DNA of 10,508 nt from Fimenecus sp963624605 (GCA_963624605.1 CAVFQD010000060.1:1-10508); one strand, 5' to 3'. Shown: positions 1-7,671, numbered from the stretch's first letter. Program-made: numbers and translations. Notes: generated by a model not told the origin, from the letters alone.

Positions 1-654
1 CAGCAGATTGTCACAAACGGTTCCATTACCGTATCGAAGCTCGGGCATTATATCCATTGCATTACGATAATCGGTCAGATAGAGGGACATTTTATTTTGT
101 CTGCGCAAAACAAAACCACGAAGTACGAGCATGTTATTCCGCAGCTTGTGGCGGTTGAGGAAAGCGACGACATAGAGGGCTTGATTGTAATACTCAACAC
201 CGTCGGCGGCGATATTGAAGCGGGTCTTGCCATAGCGGAGCTTATCAGCGGAATGAAAACGCCCGTTGTGTCGCTTGTGCTCGGCGGAGGACATTCAATC
301 GGCGTTCCGCTTGCAGTTTCGGCAAAACGGTCGTTTATTGTGCCGTCGGCTACAATGACCGTGCACCCGGTGCGTATGAACGGCCTTGTTTTGGGCGTTC
401 CGCAGACGCTGTCCTACTTTGACAAGATGCAGGAGAGGATAGTCAGGTTCGTGACCGCTAATTCGGGCATATCCGCAGACAGGTTCCGTGAGCTTATGAT
501 GGACACGGGCGAGCTTGTTCTCGATGTCGGAACGGTGCTTGACGGGGAATCGGCTGTCAGAGAGGGGCTAATCGACGAGCTCGGCGGTCTTTCCGATGCA
601 TTGGACTATTTATACGGACTGATTCTTGATAAAAACGAAAAAGATGTAAATTGA
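1..654 (+). CDS. tepA: TepA/YmfB-type ClpP-family serine peptidase (5' end outside window)
   Basis: The reading frame is open from base 1, so the window holds the last 217 codons; a TTG at 97 is an internal codon, not the start. The fragment reads closely like Bacillus TepA (YmfB), a cytoplasmic ClpP/SDH-fold peptidase: ITIIGQIEGH, then NKTTKYEHVIPQ, LNTVGGDIEAGLAIAE, GGGHSIG and TMTVHPVR. The likely catalytic serine is in GGGHSIG (codon 295-297), the histidine in TVHPVR (codon 364-366), and an acidic third residue lies near LDVGT (about 523-525) or shortly after. Family members are about 245 residues, so roughly 25-30 N-terminal residues are missing to the left. In B. subtilis the gene lies just upstream of spoIIIE/ftsK, as here, and has been linked to secretion and to spore-protein turnover; its exact substrate in this organism is unknown. 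A 25-bp gap to the next gene suggests co-transcription. Confidence 0.93.
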   Translation, partial: QQIVTNGSITVSKLGHYIHCITIIGQIEGHFILSAQNKTTKYEHVIPQLVAVEESDDIEGLIVILNTVGGDIEAGLAIAELISGMKTPVVSLVLGGGHSIGVPLAVSAKRSFIVPSATMTVHPVRMNGLVLGVPQTLSYFDKMQERIVRFVTANSGISADRFRELMMDTGELVLDVGTVLDGESAVREGLIDELGGLSDALDYLYGLILDKNEKDVN

Positions 655-679
655 ATTTTTATTTTCGGAGGAAGAAAAA

Positions 680-3250
680 ATGGCAACCGCAAAAAACGGT
701 AAAAATTCAAAAAAAGGTGCGCCGAAATCACGCACACAAAAATCACAGAGCAAACCTCAAAAGGGAGAAAACGCAAAACAGCCGCAGGATAACACCGCAA
801 AAAGGCAGCTTTACGCAATAGTGCTTTTCTGCGTTTCGTTGCTCTTGCTTTGCCTTGTGTTTATAAAAGGAGAAAGCCTTTGGGGATTCTGCCGTGAATT
901 GATGTTCGGACTTTTCGGCTTTACATCGTTTATATGGCCGATAATACTCATTTATATTGCGGTTATGGCAACGCTTAATAAGATAGATTCAAAGGTCGGC
1001 TACAAGGTTGCCGAGGCGGCATTGCTCACTGTTCTTATCAGCAGTGCCATACATATTTTCTCTTTTAAGGGCGACACGGTGGACTATTTTCACGACATTG
1101 CCGACGCATACAATTATTTCAGAATTGACGGCAGTGTTTTCGGTTCAGGTGCGGTCGGAGCTATTCTCGGCGGTGCAATTCTGCTTATAACGGGTAGTGC
1201 AAAGGTGCCGTCTGCGGCTATTATTCTTGTGCTTATTTTCCTTGCCGTTATGCTTGTTACCGGAACAACTCTTATCAAGCTTATAAACGGGTTCGTCAAT
1301 CCCGCAAAGAAAATCGGTAAGATAACAAACGAGAGAGTCCACGAGAGATTTTCTTCGGACGGCGAGGATGAGAAAGAAACCGAAGAAACACTTGAAAACG
1401 ACGATGTTATTTCATATGAAGAGGCGCAGAAAAAGCGTAAGGCTAAAAAGCAGATTGATTTTGTTTTGCCTGCCGAGGAGAGCGGAGATGAAATACCTCA
1501 GGCGGTCGAACCTCTCAATTCAAAGCCCGTACAGCTTGACGATATAATCAAAAATATGAACTCGGGCAATGCAGAGCCGAAAAAAGCCGAGCCTGTAAAG
1601 CCTGCGGCGGAAAAAACGGCTGAAATTAAGGCTAATGACATTCCGCTCGGTACAGAAAACAAAAATGACGGTGAAAATGCGGAAAAAGCTGAGGACAACT
1701 ATGTCCTGCCCACCCTTGACTGCCTTGCTCAACCAAAGGTCGGCAACACCGCAAATTACGAGGAAGAGCTCAAAAACAACGCCACAAAGCTTGTTGATAC
1801 TCTTAAAAGCTTCGGCGTTGAAACAAGAGTTGTGGACATAAGCAGAGGCCCGTCCGTCACAAGGTATGAAATTCAGCCGGCGGCAGGCGTTAAAATCAGC
1901 CGTATTACAAGCCTTTCGGACGATATTGCGCTGAATCTTGCCGCTTCAGGCGTCAGAATAGAAGCTCCCATACCCAATAAGGCGGCGGTCGGAATAGAAG
2001 TCCCCAACAAGAACAGAGCTACTGTTTCTTTGCGTGAGCTTGTTGACACCGACCTTTATAAAAAATCAGTTGCAAAGTCAAAATTGAGCGTTGCGCTCGG
2101 TAAAGACATTGCCGGAAACTGTATGTATGCAGACCTTGCAAAGATGCCGCATCTGCTTGTTGCAGGTACTACGGGTTCGGGTAAATCGGTTTGTATGAAC
2201 TCGATGATTGTATCTATCCTTTATAATGCAAAGCCCGATGAAGTCAAGCTTCTTATGATTGACCCCAAGCAGGTTGAATTTACCGTTTACAACGGAATAC
2301 CGCACCTTATAGTTCCCGTGGTCTCCGACCCGAGAAAGGCTGCGGGCGCGCTTGCGTGGGCGGTAACCGAAATGCTTCAAAGATACAAGATGTTCTCCGA
2401 AAACAATGTCCGTGACATTGAGGGTTATAACAGTATTTGCGCCAGCATCGGCAGGGACAAGCTCCCGCAGATAGTCATTTTTATAGACGAACTGTCCGAC
2501 CTTATGATGGCTTCTCCGCACGAGGTTGAGGACTCTATCTGCCGACTTGCACAGATGGCCCGTGCGGCGGGTATGCACCTTGTTATTGCAACGCAGAGAC
2601 CGTCCGTTGATGTCATCACTGGTCTTATCAAGGCGAACATTCCGTCAAGGCTTACGCTTAAAACATCCTCGCAGATTGACTCGCGTACAATTATCGATTC
2701 TGCGGGTGCGGAAAAGCTTCTCGGCAACGGCGATATGCTTTTCTATCCTGTCGGTATTGCAAAGCCCTTGAGAATACAGGGCTGCTTCCTTTCCGATAAA
2801 GAAGTTGAAAATGTTGTCGATTTCATAAAATCGCAGCAGCAGTCCGAATACAGCGATGATGTTATGCAGGAAATTGAGCGTCAGGCGGCTCTTGACAAGA
2901 AAAAGAACGGCGGCACTGCGGGACAGGATGACGACCCTGATTCCGAGGCTGACGAGATGCTCCCGAAGGCAATTGAAATTGTTGTTGAAAACCAGATGGC
3001 GTCTACGACGCTTTTGCAAAAGAAATTAAAGCTCGGCTATGCAAGAGCTTCAAGAATAATCGACGACCTTGAGGAAAGGGGAATTATCGGTCCGTTTGAG
3101 GGCAGTAAGCCCCGTAAGGTGCTCATTTCAAAGCAGCAGTGGTATGAAATGAATGCGCTCGCACAGGGCGGTACGGCACAGGCAACGGACGCAACGGATA
3201 TTCTCTCCGTTGATGATGAAATTTCGCCTATCGACACGGATGAAGTATAA
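680..3250 (+). CDS. ftsK: FtsK/SpoIIIE family septal DNA translocase
   Basis: An ATP-driven DNA pump of the division or sporulation septum, 856 aa. The start ATG has GGAGG at 667-671. Residues 1-42 are Lys/Gln-rich and basic. Hydrophobic membrane segments lie near residues 44-62, 74-98, 109-128 and 156-199 (probably two passes). An acidic/Ala-Lys linker follows to about 350, then the FtsK alpha and beta motor domains. Walker A is GTTGSGKS at 496-503. Walker B is VIFIDE with D603 and E604. The downstream ATQRPSVDVITGLIKANIP motif is typical of the family. The C-terminal winged-helix gamma domain (about 760-826, with KLGYARASRIIDDLEERGI) is the part that reads polar guide sequences and contacts the recombinase in characterised homologues. 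Length and layout match SpoIIIE (about 790 aa) with a longer linker. FtsK versus SpoIIIE role cannot be decided from sequence alone; the tepA neighbour favours the SpoIIIE orthologue. Confidence 0.97.
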   Translation: MATAKNGKNSKKGAPKSRTQKSQSKPQKGENAKQPQDNTAKRQLYAIVLFCVSLLLLCLVFIKGESLWGFCRELMFGLFGFTSFIWPIILIYIAVMATLNKIDSKVGYKVAEAALLTVLISSAIHIFSFKGDTVDYFHDIADAYNYFRIDGSVFGSGAVGAILGGAILLITGSAKVPSAAIILVLIFLAVMLVTGTTLIKLINGFVNPAKKIGKITNERVHERFSSDGEDEKETEETLENDDVISYEEAQKKRKAKKQIDFVLPAEESGDEIPQAVEPLNSKPVQLDDIIKNMNSGNAEPKKAEPVKPAAEKTAEIKANDIPLGTENKNDGENAEKAEDNYVLPTLDCLAQPKVGNTANYEEELKNNATKLVDTLKSFGVETRVVDISRGPSVTRYEIQPAAGVKISRITSLSDDIALNLAASGVRIEAPIPNKAAVGIEVPNKNRATVSLRELVDTDLYKKSVAKSKLSVALGKDIAGNCMYADLAKMPHLLVAGTTGSGKSVCMNSMIVSILYNAKPDEVKLLMIDPKQVEFTVYNGIPHLIVPVVSDPRKAAGALAWAVTEMLQRYKMFSENNVRDIEGYNSICASIGRDKLPQIVIFIDELSDLMMASPHEVEDSICRLAQMARAAGMHLVIATQRPSVDVITGLIKANIPSRLTLKTSSQIDSRTIIDSAGAEKLLGNGDMLFYPVGIAKPLRIQGCFLSDKEVENVVDFIKSQQQSEYSDDVMQEIERQAALDKKKNGGTAGQDDDPDSEADEMLPKAIEIVVENQMASTTLLQKKLKLGYARASRIIDDLEERGIIGPFEGSKPRKVLISKQQWYEMNALAQGGTAQATDATDILSVDDEISPIDTDEV

Positions 3251-3251
3251 T

Positions 3252-4187
3252 ATGGCTAAGAAAAGACGAACAAAAGCATACGGTAAAAAATCAGTTATAA
3301 AAGCGGTTGTTACAGCCGCTTTTGTGCTTGTATGTCTTGCGATTTCTTTTATATCCGGAGCTCCGAACTGGGGCGATATTTCAAAGAAAGCCGAGGTAAA
3401 TTCGGGCGTTATCGCAAAAGACGGAAATTTCTATGTTCACTATATAGATGTCGGTCAGGCGGACTGCGAGCTTATGACCTGCGGCGACGAAACAGTTATG
3501 ATTGACGCAGGCGAAACCGACTCGTACAATACCATTGACTCATATCTTAAACTCAACAATGTTTCGCATATCGATTATCTCATTCTTACTCACGCACACG
3601 CCGACCATATCGGCAGTGCCGACGACATAATCAACAATTATGATGTTGAGAATGTTATAATGACGCGGCTTACCGAGGAAAACACGCCTACATCGGATGT
3701 GTATGCAAAGCTGCTTGACGCACTTTCAAATTCCGACGCAAAAGTATATGCCGCAAATGCCGGCGATGTTTACAGCCTTCAAAATTTCAGCTTTGAAATT
3801 TTAGGACCTGTCAAGGATTATAATGAGCTTAACAACACCTCGGTTGTTGTTAAGGCAACCTTCGGCAATGTTAAATTTCTTTTTGAGGGCGACGCCGAGT
3901 CAAAGTCCGAAAAGGATATACTCGCGGCAGGCTATGATGTTTCGGCGGATGTTATAAAGCTCGGTCATCACGGCAGCAGAACTTCAAGCGACCTTGACTA
4001 TCTCCGTGCGGTAAATCCGCAGGCGGCGATTATTTCCTGCGGCGAGAACAACTCATACAAGCATCCGCATCCCGAAACAATCGCGAAGCTTGACAGCCTG
4101 TCAATCCCGTATTACCGAACCGATGTACGGGGAAATATCGTTGTTGAGTGCGACGGCAACAGTTTTACTTTTAATTGTGAGAGGTAA
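3252..4187 (+). CDS. Membrane-anchored ComEC/Rec2-type metallo-beta-lactamase-fold hydrolase
   Basis: A 311-aa protein if started at ATG 3252, one base after the ftsK stop; a GGATG at 3238-3242 is a weak ribosome site. ATG 3240 would add only four residues and overlap ftsK. The frame is open further upstream, but that part is the ftsK overlap. A basic N-terminus is followed by one hydrophobic segment (about residues 14-35), so the catalytic domain is probably anchored outside the membrane. The domain opens with YIDVGQADCELM. It carries the metal site THAHADH (H114, H116, D118, H119), the FEGDAE aspartate (D214) and GHHGS (H239, H240), and ends with a SYKHPHPET segment. This is the arrangement of the hydrolase domain at the C-terminus of ComEC. 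Here it stands alone without the ComEC channel, a common layout in Clostridia. It is proposed to act on nucleic acid or a phosphodiester; the substrate is not known. It is followed by a DUF3006-type gene, a frequent partner. Confidence 0.88.
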   Translation: MAKKRRTKAYGKKSVIKAVVTAAFVLVCLAISFISGAPNWGDISKKAEVNSGVIAKDGNFYVHYIDVGQADCELMTCGDETVMIDAGETDSYNTIDSYLKLNNVSHIDYLILTHAHADHIGSADDIINNYDVENVIMTRLTEENTPTSDVYAKLLDALSNSDAKVYAANAGDVYSLQNFSFEILGPVKDYNELNNTSVVVKATFGNVKFLFEGDAESKSEKDILAAGYDVSADVIKLGHHGSRTSSDLDYLRAVNPQAAIISCGENNSYKHPHPETIAKLDSLSIPYYRTDVRGNIVVECDGNSFTFNCER

Positions 4188-4192
4188 CAGAA

Positions 4193-4411
4193 ATGGAGCT
4201 TTATTCGGTTGACAGAATAGAACAGAATACCGTTGTACTTGTAAAGGACGGGAAAACATACAATTATACTTTGACCGATTTTGATTTTGCGGTTAAAGAG
4301 GGGATGCTGCTTTCAAGGGCTTCCAACGGCAGGTTTTCCTATGAAAAAGAAGAAACGGACAGGGTAAAAAAAGAGCTTTTCAAAAAGCAGAACAGTCTGT
4401 TCTGCAATTAA
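4193..4411 (+). CDS. Small DUF3006-like protein
   Basis: A 72-aa protein whose start is supported by TGAGAGG at 4178-4184, 8 nt upstream; it begins 5 bp after the preceding stop. The sequence begins with a short beta-rich pattern (YSVDRIEQNTVVLVKDGKTY), then a KEGMLL turn, and ends in a charged helix rich in Lys and Glu (YEKEETDRVKKELF). This matches the general form of DUF3006 proteins, small domains commonly encoded directly after ComEC-like metallo-beta-lactamase genes. No signal peptide or membrane segment is visible. Function is unknown; the pairing suggests a role connected to the hydrolase. The family call is from memory of the motif order and the neighbour. Confidence 0.75.
   Translation: MELYSVDRIEQNTVVLVKDGKTYNYTLTDFDFAVKEGMLLSRASNGRFSYEKEETDRVKKELFKKQNSLFCN
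4387..4405. other. Perfect 8-bp hairpin at the 3' end of the DUF3006-like gene
   Basis: GCAGAACA pairs perfectly with TGTTCTGC around a 3-nt loop, inside the last codons of the small gene and ending 6 bases before its last base. There is no T-tract on the plus strand after it, so it is not a standard plus-strand terminator. Reading the minus strand, the stem is followed by TTTTTG, so it would be a better terminator for transcription coming from the right. It could also protect the 3' end of the ftsK-operon mRNA. Confidence 0.4.
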
Positions 4412-4434
4412 GCAAAAAAATATTCAAAAAACAC

Positions 4435-4463
4435 TTGAAAATATTGCTTTCGAGTGGTATAAT
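4435..4463 (+). promoter_or_regulatory. Sigma-A-type promoter of rpsB-tsf
   Basis: TTGAAA at 4435-4440 and a perfect TATAAT at 4458-4463 are separated by 17 bases, with a TGG extension just before the -10 box. Transcription should start near 4470, leaving a leader of about 95 nt before rpsB. The match is near consensus and sits in a short AT-rich gap before a highly expressed operon. Confidence 0.9.
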
Positions 4464-4469
4464 GCTTTA

Positions 4470-4564
4470 GCAATTCGCACACATGGGGATTATCGCAAAA
4501 TTGCATTTTATATGTCTTGCGGTAAGTTGAACCGTGTGGAGGATAAAATAAGGAGGACAAAACA
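4470..4564 (+). promoter_or_regulatory. rpsB 5' leader with candidate regulatory structure
   Basis: The untranslated stretch between the predicted transcription start and rpsB holds competing pairings. GCAATT (4470-4475) can pair with AATTGC (4499-4504). CGGT (4520-4523) can pair with ACCG (4531-4534), extended by wobble pairs. CACAC (4478-4482) can pair with GTGTG (4534-4538), which would exclude the first two. The ribosome site AGGAGG is at 4551-4556. Ribosomal-protein leaders often allow autogenous control, so an S2-responsive leader is plausible, but I do not recognise a specific described RNA class. Confidence 0.4.
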
Positions 4565-5314
4565 ATGTCAGTAGTATCAATGAAACAGCTGCTTGAAGCA
4601 GGTGTGCACTTCGGTCACCAGACCAGAAGATGGAACCCGAAAATGGCTGAGTACATTTTCACGGAGAGAAACGGAATTTATATCATCGACCTTCAGAAGA
4701 CCGTTAAAAAGTTGGAAGAAGCTTACATGGTAGTTCGTGACATCGCAGCAGAAGGCGATGAAATTCTTTTCGTAGGTACAAAGAAGCAGGCTCAGGATTC
4801 CGTTAAGGAAGAAGCAATCCGTTGCGGTATGCCTTATGTAAACGCTCGTTGGCTCGGCGGTATGCTTACAAACTTCAACACAATTAAGAAGAGAATTAAG
4901 AGACTCGGTCAGCTCAAGGCTATGCAGGAGGACGGAACATTCGATATGCTCCCGAAGAAGGAAGCTGCTAAGCTTGAACTTGAAATCGAGAAGCTTGAAA
5001 GATTTATGGGCGGTATCACAGAGATGAAGAAGCAGCCCGCTGCTATGTTCATCGTTGACCCCAGAAAAGAAAGAATTGCAGTTGCGGAGGCTAAAAAGCT
5101 CGGTATTCCGATTATCGCAATCGTTGACACAAACTGCGATCCCGACGAAATCGATTATGTTATCCCCGGTAACGACGACGCTATCCGTGCAGTAAAGCTT
5201 ATTGCAGGCGCTATGGCTGACGCGGTTATCGAAGGCAGACAGGGTATGGCTGGCGCTGCGGCTCAGGATGATGCCGAAGAGGCTGATGTTGCCGCTGAAG
5301 AAGCTGCCGAATAA
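4565..5314 (+). CDS. rpsB: 30S ribosomal protein S2
   Basis: A 249-aa protein of the small ribosomal subunit, with AGGAGG 8 nt before the ATG. Signature segments are LLEAGVHFGHQTRRWNPKM near the N-terminus, the FVGTKKQAQ segment, RWLGGMLTNFNTIKKRI, and the C-terminal AIVDTNCDPDEIDYVIPGND block followed by DAIRAVKLI. The central KLELEIEKLERFMGGI stretch is the usual coiled-coil arm. The protein ends in a short acidic Ala/Glu/Asp tail (from about residue 232), a common variable extension. First gene of an rpsB-tsf operon. Confidence 0.98.
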   Translation: MSVVSMKQLLEAGVHFGHQTRRWNPKMAEYIFTERNGIYIIDLQKTVKKLEEAYMVVRDIAAEGDEILFVGTKKQAQDSVKEEAIRCGMPYVNARWLGGMLTNFNTIKKRIKRLGQLKAMQEDGTFDMLPKKEAAKLELEIEKLERFMGGITEMKKQPAAMFIVDPRKERIAVAEAKKLGIPIIAIVDTNCDPDEIDYVIPGNDDAIRAVKLIAGAMADAVIEGRQGMAGAAAQDDAEEADVAAEEAAE

Positions 5315-5328
5315 TTTGATTTTTAAGT

Positions 5329-5352
5329 GCCCGTGCATGGATTTGTGCGGGC
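5329..5352 (+). other. Intercistronic rpsB-tsf hairpin
   Basis: GCCCGTGCA and TGTGCGGGC can form a 9-bp stem (two G-U pairs) around a 6-nt loop between rpsB and tsf. The bases after it are ATATTAAG rather than a T-run, so it is unlikely to stop transcription fully. It may act as an mRNA processing or stability element, or a weak attenuator setting the S2 to EF-Ts ratio. tsf has its own strong ribosome site after it. Confidence 0.5.
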
Positions 5353-5381
5353 ATATTAAGTAAAAACGGAGGTAAATAATT

Positions 5382-6485
5382 ATGGCATTTACAGCAAAAG
5401 ACGTTGTTGCTCTTCGTGAGAAGACCGGCGTAGGTATGATGGATTGTAAAAAAGCTCTTGTCGAGACTGACGGCGATATGGACAAGGCTGTTGAAATTTT
5501 GAGAGAAAAGGGTCTTGCTTCCGCTGCCAAAAAGGCAAGCAGAGTTGCCGCTGAGGGCGTTATCGCTTCTTACAACGACGGCAAGGCAGGCGCTCTTGTT
5601 GAAATTAACTGCGAAACAGACTTCGTTGCTAAGGGCGAGCCTTTCGTGAAACTCGCTAACAGCGTTGCAAAGACGGTTGTTACCGCTAACCCCGCAGATG
5701 TTGAGGCTCTTCTCGCAACAAAGGTTGCAGACGGCGACAACACTGTTGAAGAAGCTGTACAGGAGGTTTTCCTTGCGCTTCGTGAAAATATGAAGGTTCG
5801 CAGATTTTCCCGTATGGAAGGTCATGTTGTAACTTACATCCACGGCAACGGCACAGTCGGCGTTATGGTTGCTTTCGATACAGACGATGCTACTGCGGCT
5901 AAGCCCGAATTCAACGAGATGGGTAAGAACATCGCAATGCAGGTTGCGGCTATGAGCCCCGAATATCTCAGTAAGGACGATATTTCGGCTGACGAGCTTG
6001 CTAAGATGAAGACAATCGTTGTTGAGAGCGCTCTTAACACACCTGCTTCATTGCCCGTACCGATTCTCAACAGCCTTATCGAAGAAGCTGTTTCCGAGAA
6101 GAAGTGGAGTGATGAGGACATCACAATCTATAACGGTCTTGACAATAAACAGAGAAAGAACTTCACAAACTTCATTTCCAAGGAAGCTTATGCTACTCTT
6201 GCGGAGATTGCAGTTTCTCACAAGGCTGAAATTTCCGAAAATAAGATTTTCGGCGGACTTGTTCAGGGTCGTATCGCTAAGCAGATTAAGGAAATCTGTC
6301 TTTCAGAGCAGGCTTTCGTTCGTTCAGACCTCTTTGAAGGCTCTGTCGGCGGCTATGTAAGCTCTGTTGCAAAGGCGCTCGGTGCCGACATCAAGCTTGC
6401 TTCATTCGTTCGTCTTGCTAAGGGCGAGGGAATTGAGAAGAAGCAGGAAAACTTTGCAGACGAAATCGCAAGCATGGTTAAATAA
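5382..6485 (+). CDS. tsf: Translation elongation factor Ts (long form)
   Basis: Nucleotide-exchange factor for EF-Tu, 367 aa, with GGAGG at 5368-5372. The N-terminal UBA-like domain is clear (AKDVVALREKTGVGMMDCKK, then EILREKGLASAAKKASR). It is followed by VEINCETDFVAKGEPF, the core motif that contacts EF-Tu (usually TDFVAKN; here G replaces N). The middle domain includes IHGNGTVGVMV and MGKNIAMQVAAM. The C-terminal block has GLVQGRIAKQIKEICLSEQAFV and ends in FVRLAKGEGIEKK. Most EF-Ts proteins are about 280-310 aa. The extra length lies between about residues 209 and 290, where this protein has roughly 60 more residues than I expect before the GLVQGR motif. Second gene of the rpsB operon, closed by a terminator. 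Confidence 0.97.
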   Translation: MAFTAKDVVALREKTGVGMMDCKKALVETDGDMDKAVEILREKGLASAAKKASRVAAEGVIASYNDGKAGALVEINCETDFVAKGEPFVKLANSVAKTVVTANPADVEALLATKVADGDNTVEEAVQEVFLALRENMKVRRFSRMEGHVVTYIHGNGTVGVMVAFDTDDATAAKPEFNEMGKNIAMQVAAMSPEYLSKDDISADELAKMKTIVVESALNTPASLPVPILNSLIEEAVSEKKWSDEDITIYNGLDNKQRKNFTNFISKEAYATLAEIAVSHKAEISENKIFGGLVQGRIAKQIKEICLSEQAFVRSDLFEGSVGGYVSSVAKALGADIKLASFVRLAKGEGIEKKQENFADEIASMVK

Positions 6486-6508
6486 TCAATCGAAACAGGT
6501 TGAATTTG

Positions 6509-6544
6509 GGGAGATAACCGCAAGTTATCTCCCTTTACTTTTTT
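6509..6544 (+). terminator. Intrinsic terminator of rpsB-tsf
   Basis: GGGAGATAAC (6509-6518) and GTTATCTCCC (6524-6533) form a perfect 10-bp stem with a 5-nt loop. It is followed by TTTACTTTTTT, 24 bases after the tsf stop codon. This is a textbook rho-independent terminator. Confidence 0.95.
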
Positions 6545-6562
6545 GTGTAATTGTGATAGAAT
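6534..6562 (+). promoter_or_regulatory. Candidate promoter of the MreB-like gene
   Basis: TTTACT (6534-6539) and TAGAAT (6557-6562) are 17 bases apart, and the -10 box has a TGA extension. The -35 box lies within the T-tract of the preceding terminator, so the next gene would start afresh with a leader of about 22 nt. The -35 box matches only 4 of 6 consensus bases. Confidence 0.55.
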
Positions 6563-6591
6563 AATGCGAACGGGAAAGCAGGTGAGTTTAA

Positions 6592-7611
6592 GTGCTGGGA
6601 ATGAATATCGGCGTTGATTTCGGCTCGTCATCGACAATTATGGTCGTTGACGGAAAAGGCATTGTACTTGATGAACCCACGGTCATAGCTGTCGACTCCG
6701 AAACCAAATATCCCATCGCTTTCGGCAACAGCGCATATACGATTGATGGCAGAACGGACGATAATATCGAGGTTGTTCATCCCGTTGTCAATGGCGTAAT
6801 TTCAAACTATACCATGGCGCAGAAGCTATTGAGTCACTATCTGCTTAAAATTTGCGGAAATAAGGTGCTAAAGCCGAATGTCATTATTGCAGTGCCGAGT
6901 GCATGTACAAATCTTGACAAGAGGACTTTTATTGATATTGTAACCTCGGCAGGTGCAGGCAGGGTATGCTTTGTTGAGGAATCGCTTGCCTCCGCAATAG
7001 GCATCGGCTTTCATAAGGACGCTCTTTCCGGCAGATTGCTTGTGAATATGGGCGGCGGAGAGGTCGATGTTTCGGTTGTAACCATGGGAAGCATTGCCGT
7101 TGCCGATACCATAAAGACAGGCGGCCTTTCAATCGATGCGGCAATACAAAAATATCTTAAAAAGACCCGTGATATAACTGTCGGAGCGCTGACCGCAGAA
7201 CATATAAAAATTTGCCTCGGAAGTGCTGTGCCGAGGGATGAAGAGCTTGCAATGATTGTTTCCGGCAAAAGTGAAATCGACAATATGCCTATTTCCTTTG
7301 AGGTAACTTCACAGGAGATTTATCCCTGCGTGAGGGAGCAGGTTGATATGATAATGAACGGCATATGCAATGTGCTTGAAAAAACGCCTCCCGAGCTTGT
7401 CGGAGACATTTCGGACAACGGAATTATACTGTCCGGCGGAACAGCTCTGTTAAACGGTATGGATAAGCTTGTAAGCACTGTTACAGGCATTGAAACAGTT
7501 GTAGCCGACGACCCGTTGTACAGCACGGCAAGCGGAGCTATGCATATAATCAAAAACATTGATAAGCTTTCGGGCGTGTATCAGTTCCACACGGTACATC
7601 AGATAGATTAA
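6592..7611 (+). CDS. Divergent MreB/actin-like protein
   Basis: A 339-aa protein. GTG 6592 is preferred over ATG 6601 because AGGTGA (6580-6585) sits 6 nt before it. The family layout is that of MreB-type bacterial actins: phosphate-1 loop GVDFGSSST near residue 6, GKGIVLDEPTVIAVD, GNSAYTIDGRT, VVHPVVNGVISNY, AVPSACTNLDKRTFIDIVTSAGA, EESLASAIG with E129/E130, AEHIKICLGSA, and the adenosine motif IILSGGTALLNGMDKL. Length is normal for MreB (about 330-345). The phosphate-2 motif, usually DIGGGT in this family, reads NMGGGE (N152-E157), losing the acidic metal/water-positioning residue. The protein may therefore hydrolyse ATP poorly or act as a regulatory paralogue. No mreC/mreD or cell-wall gene is beside it; it appears to be its own transcription unit. 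Likely role is filament formation at the membrane in cell-shape control, but the divergent site makes the detailed function uncertain. Confidence 0.85.
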   Translation: MLGMNIGVDFGSSSTIMVVDGKGIVLDEPTVIAVDSETKYPIAFGNSAYTIDGRTDDNIEVVHPVVNGVISNYTMAQKLLSHYLLKICGNKVLKPNVIIAVPSACTNLDKRTFIDIVTSAGAGRVCFVEESLASAIGIGFHKDALSGRLLVNMGGGEVDVSVVTMGSIAVADTIKTGGLSIDAAIQKYLKKTRDITVGALTAEHIKICLGSAVPRDEELAMIVSGKSEIDNMPISFEVTSQEIYPCVREQVDMIMNGICNVLEKTPPELVGDISDNGIILSGGTALLNGMDKLVSTVTGIETVVADDPLYSTASGAMHIIKNIDKLSGVYQFHTVHQID

Positions 7612-7627
7612 AACTTAATATAATTTG

Positions 7628-7671
7628 AGCTCCCAAATACCGATTCTTCGGTGAAATGGGAGCTTTTATTA
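7628..7671 (+). terminator. Intrinsic terminator of the MreB-like gene
   Basis: AGCTCCCA (7628-7635) pairs with TGGGAGCT (7657-7664), with a further inner CCG/CGG pairing, followed by TTTTATT. It begins 17 bases after the MreB-like stop codon. This closes the housekeeping part of the window; everything to the right looks accessory. Confidence 0.88.

Noticed and set aside
97..99. TTG as the start of the ClpP-like gene
   Set aside because: The conserved family sequence (ITIIGQIEGH) is read in frame before it and the frame is open to base 1.
2078..2578. Minus-strand open frame of 166 codons inside ftsK
   Set aside because: It lies opposite the conserved motor domain of ftsK and its sequence looks like a reverse-frame shadow.
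5329..5352. Hairpin between rpsB and tsf as a full terminator
   Set aside because: No T-tract follows, and tsf has no separate promoter that I can see.
4577..5530. Long minus-strand open frame (317 codons) opposite rpsB and tsf
   Set aside because: It is fully antisense to two certain housekeeping genes, its protein has no recognisable motif and no ribosome site is evident; it is a product of the codon usage of rpsB.
5226..5843. Minus-strand open frame of 205 codons opposite the rpsB end and tsf start
   Set aside because: Antisense to tsf, crossing the rpsB-tsf hairpin, with no family likeness.
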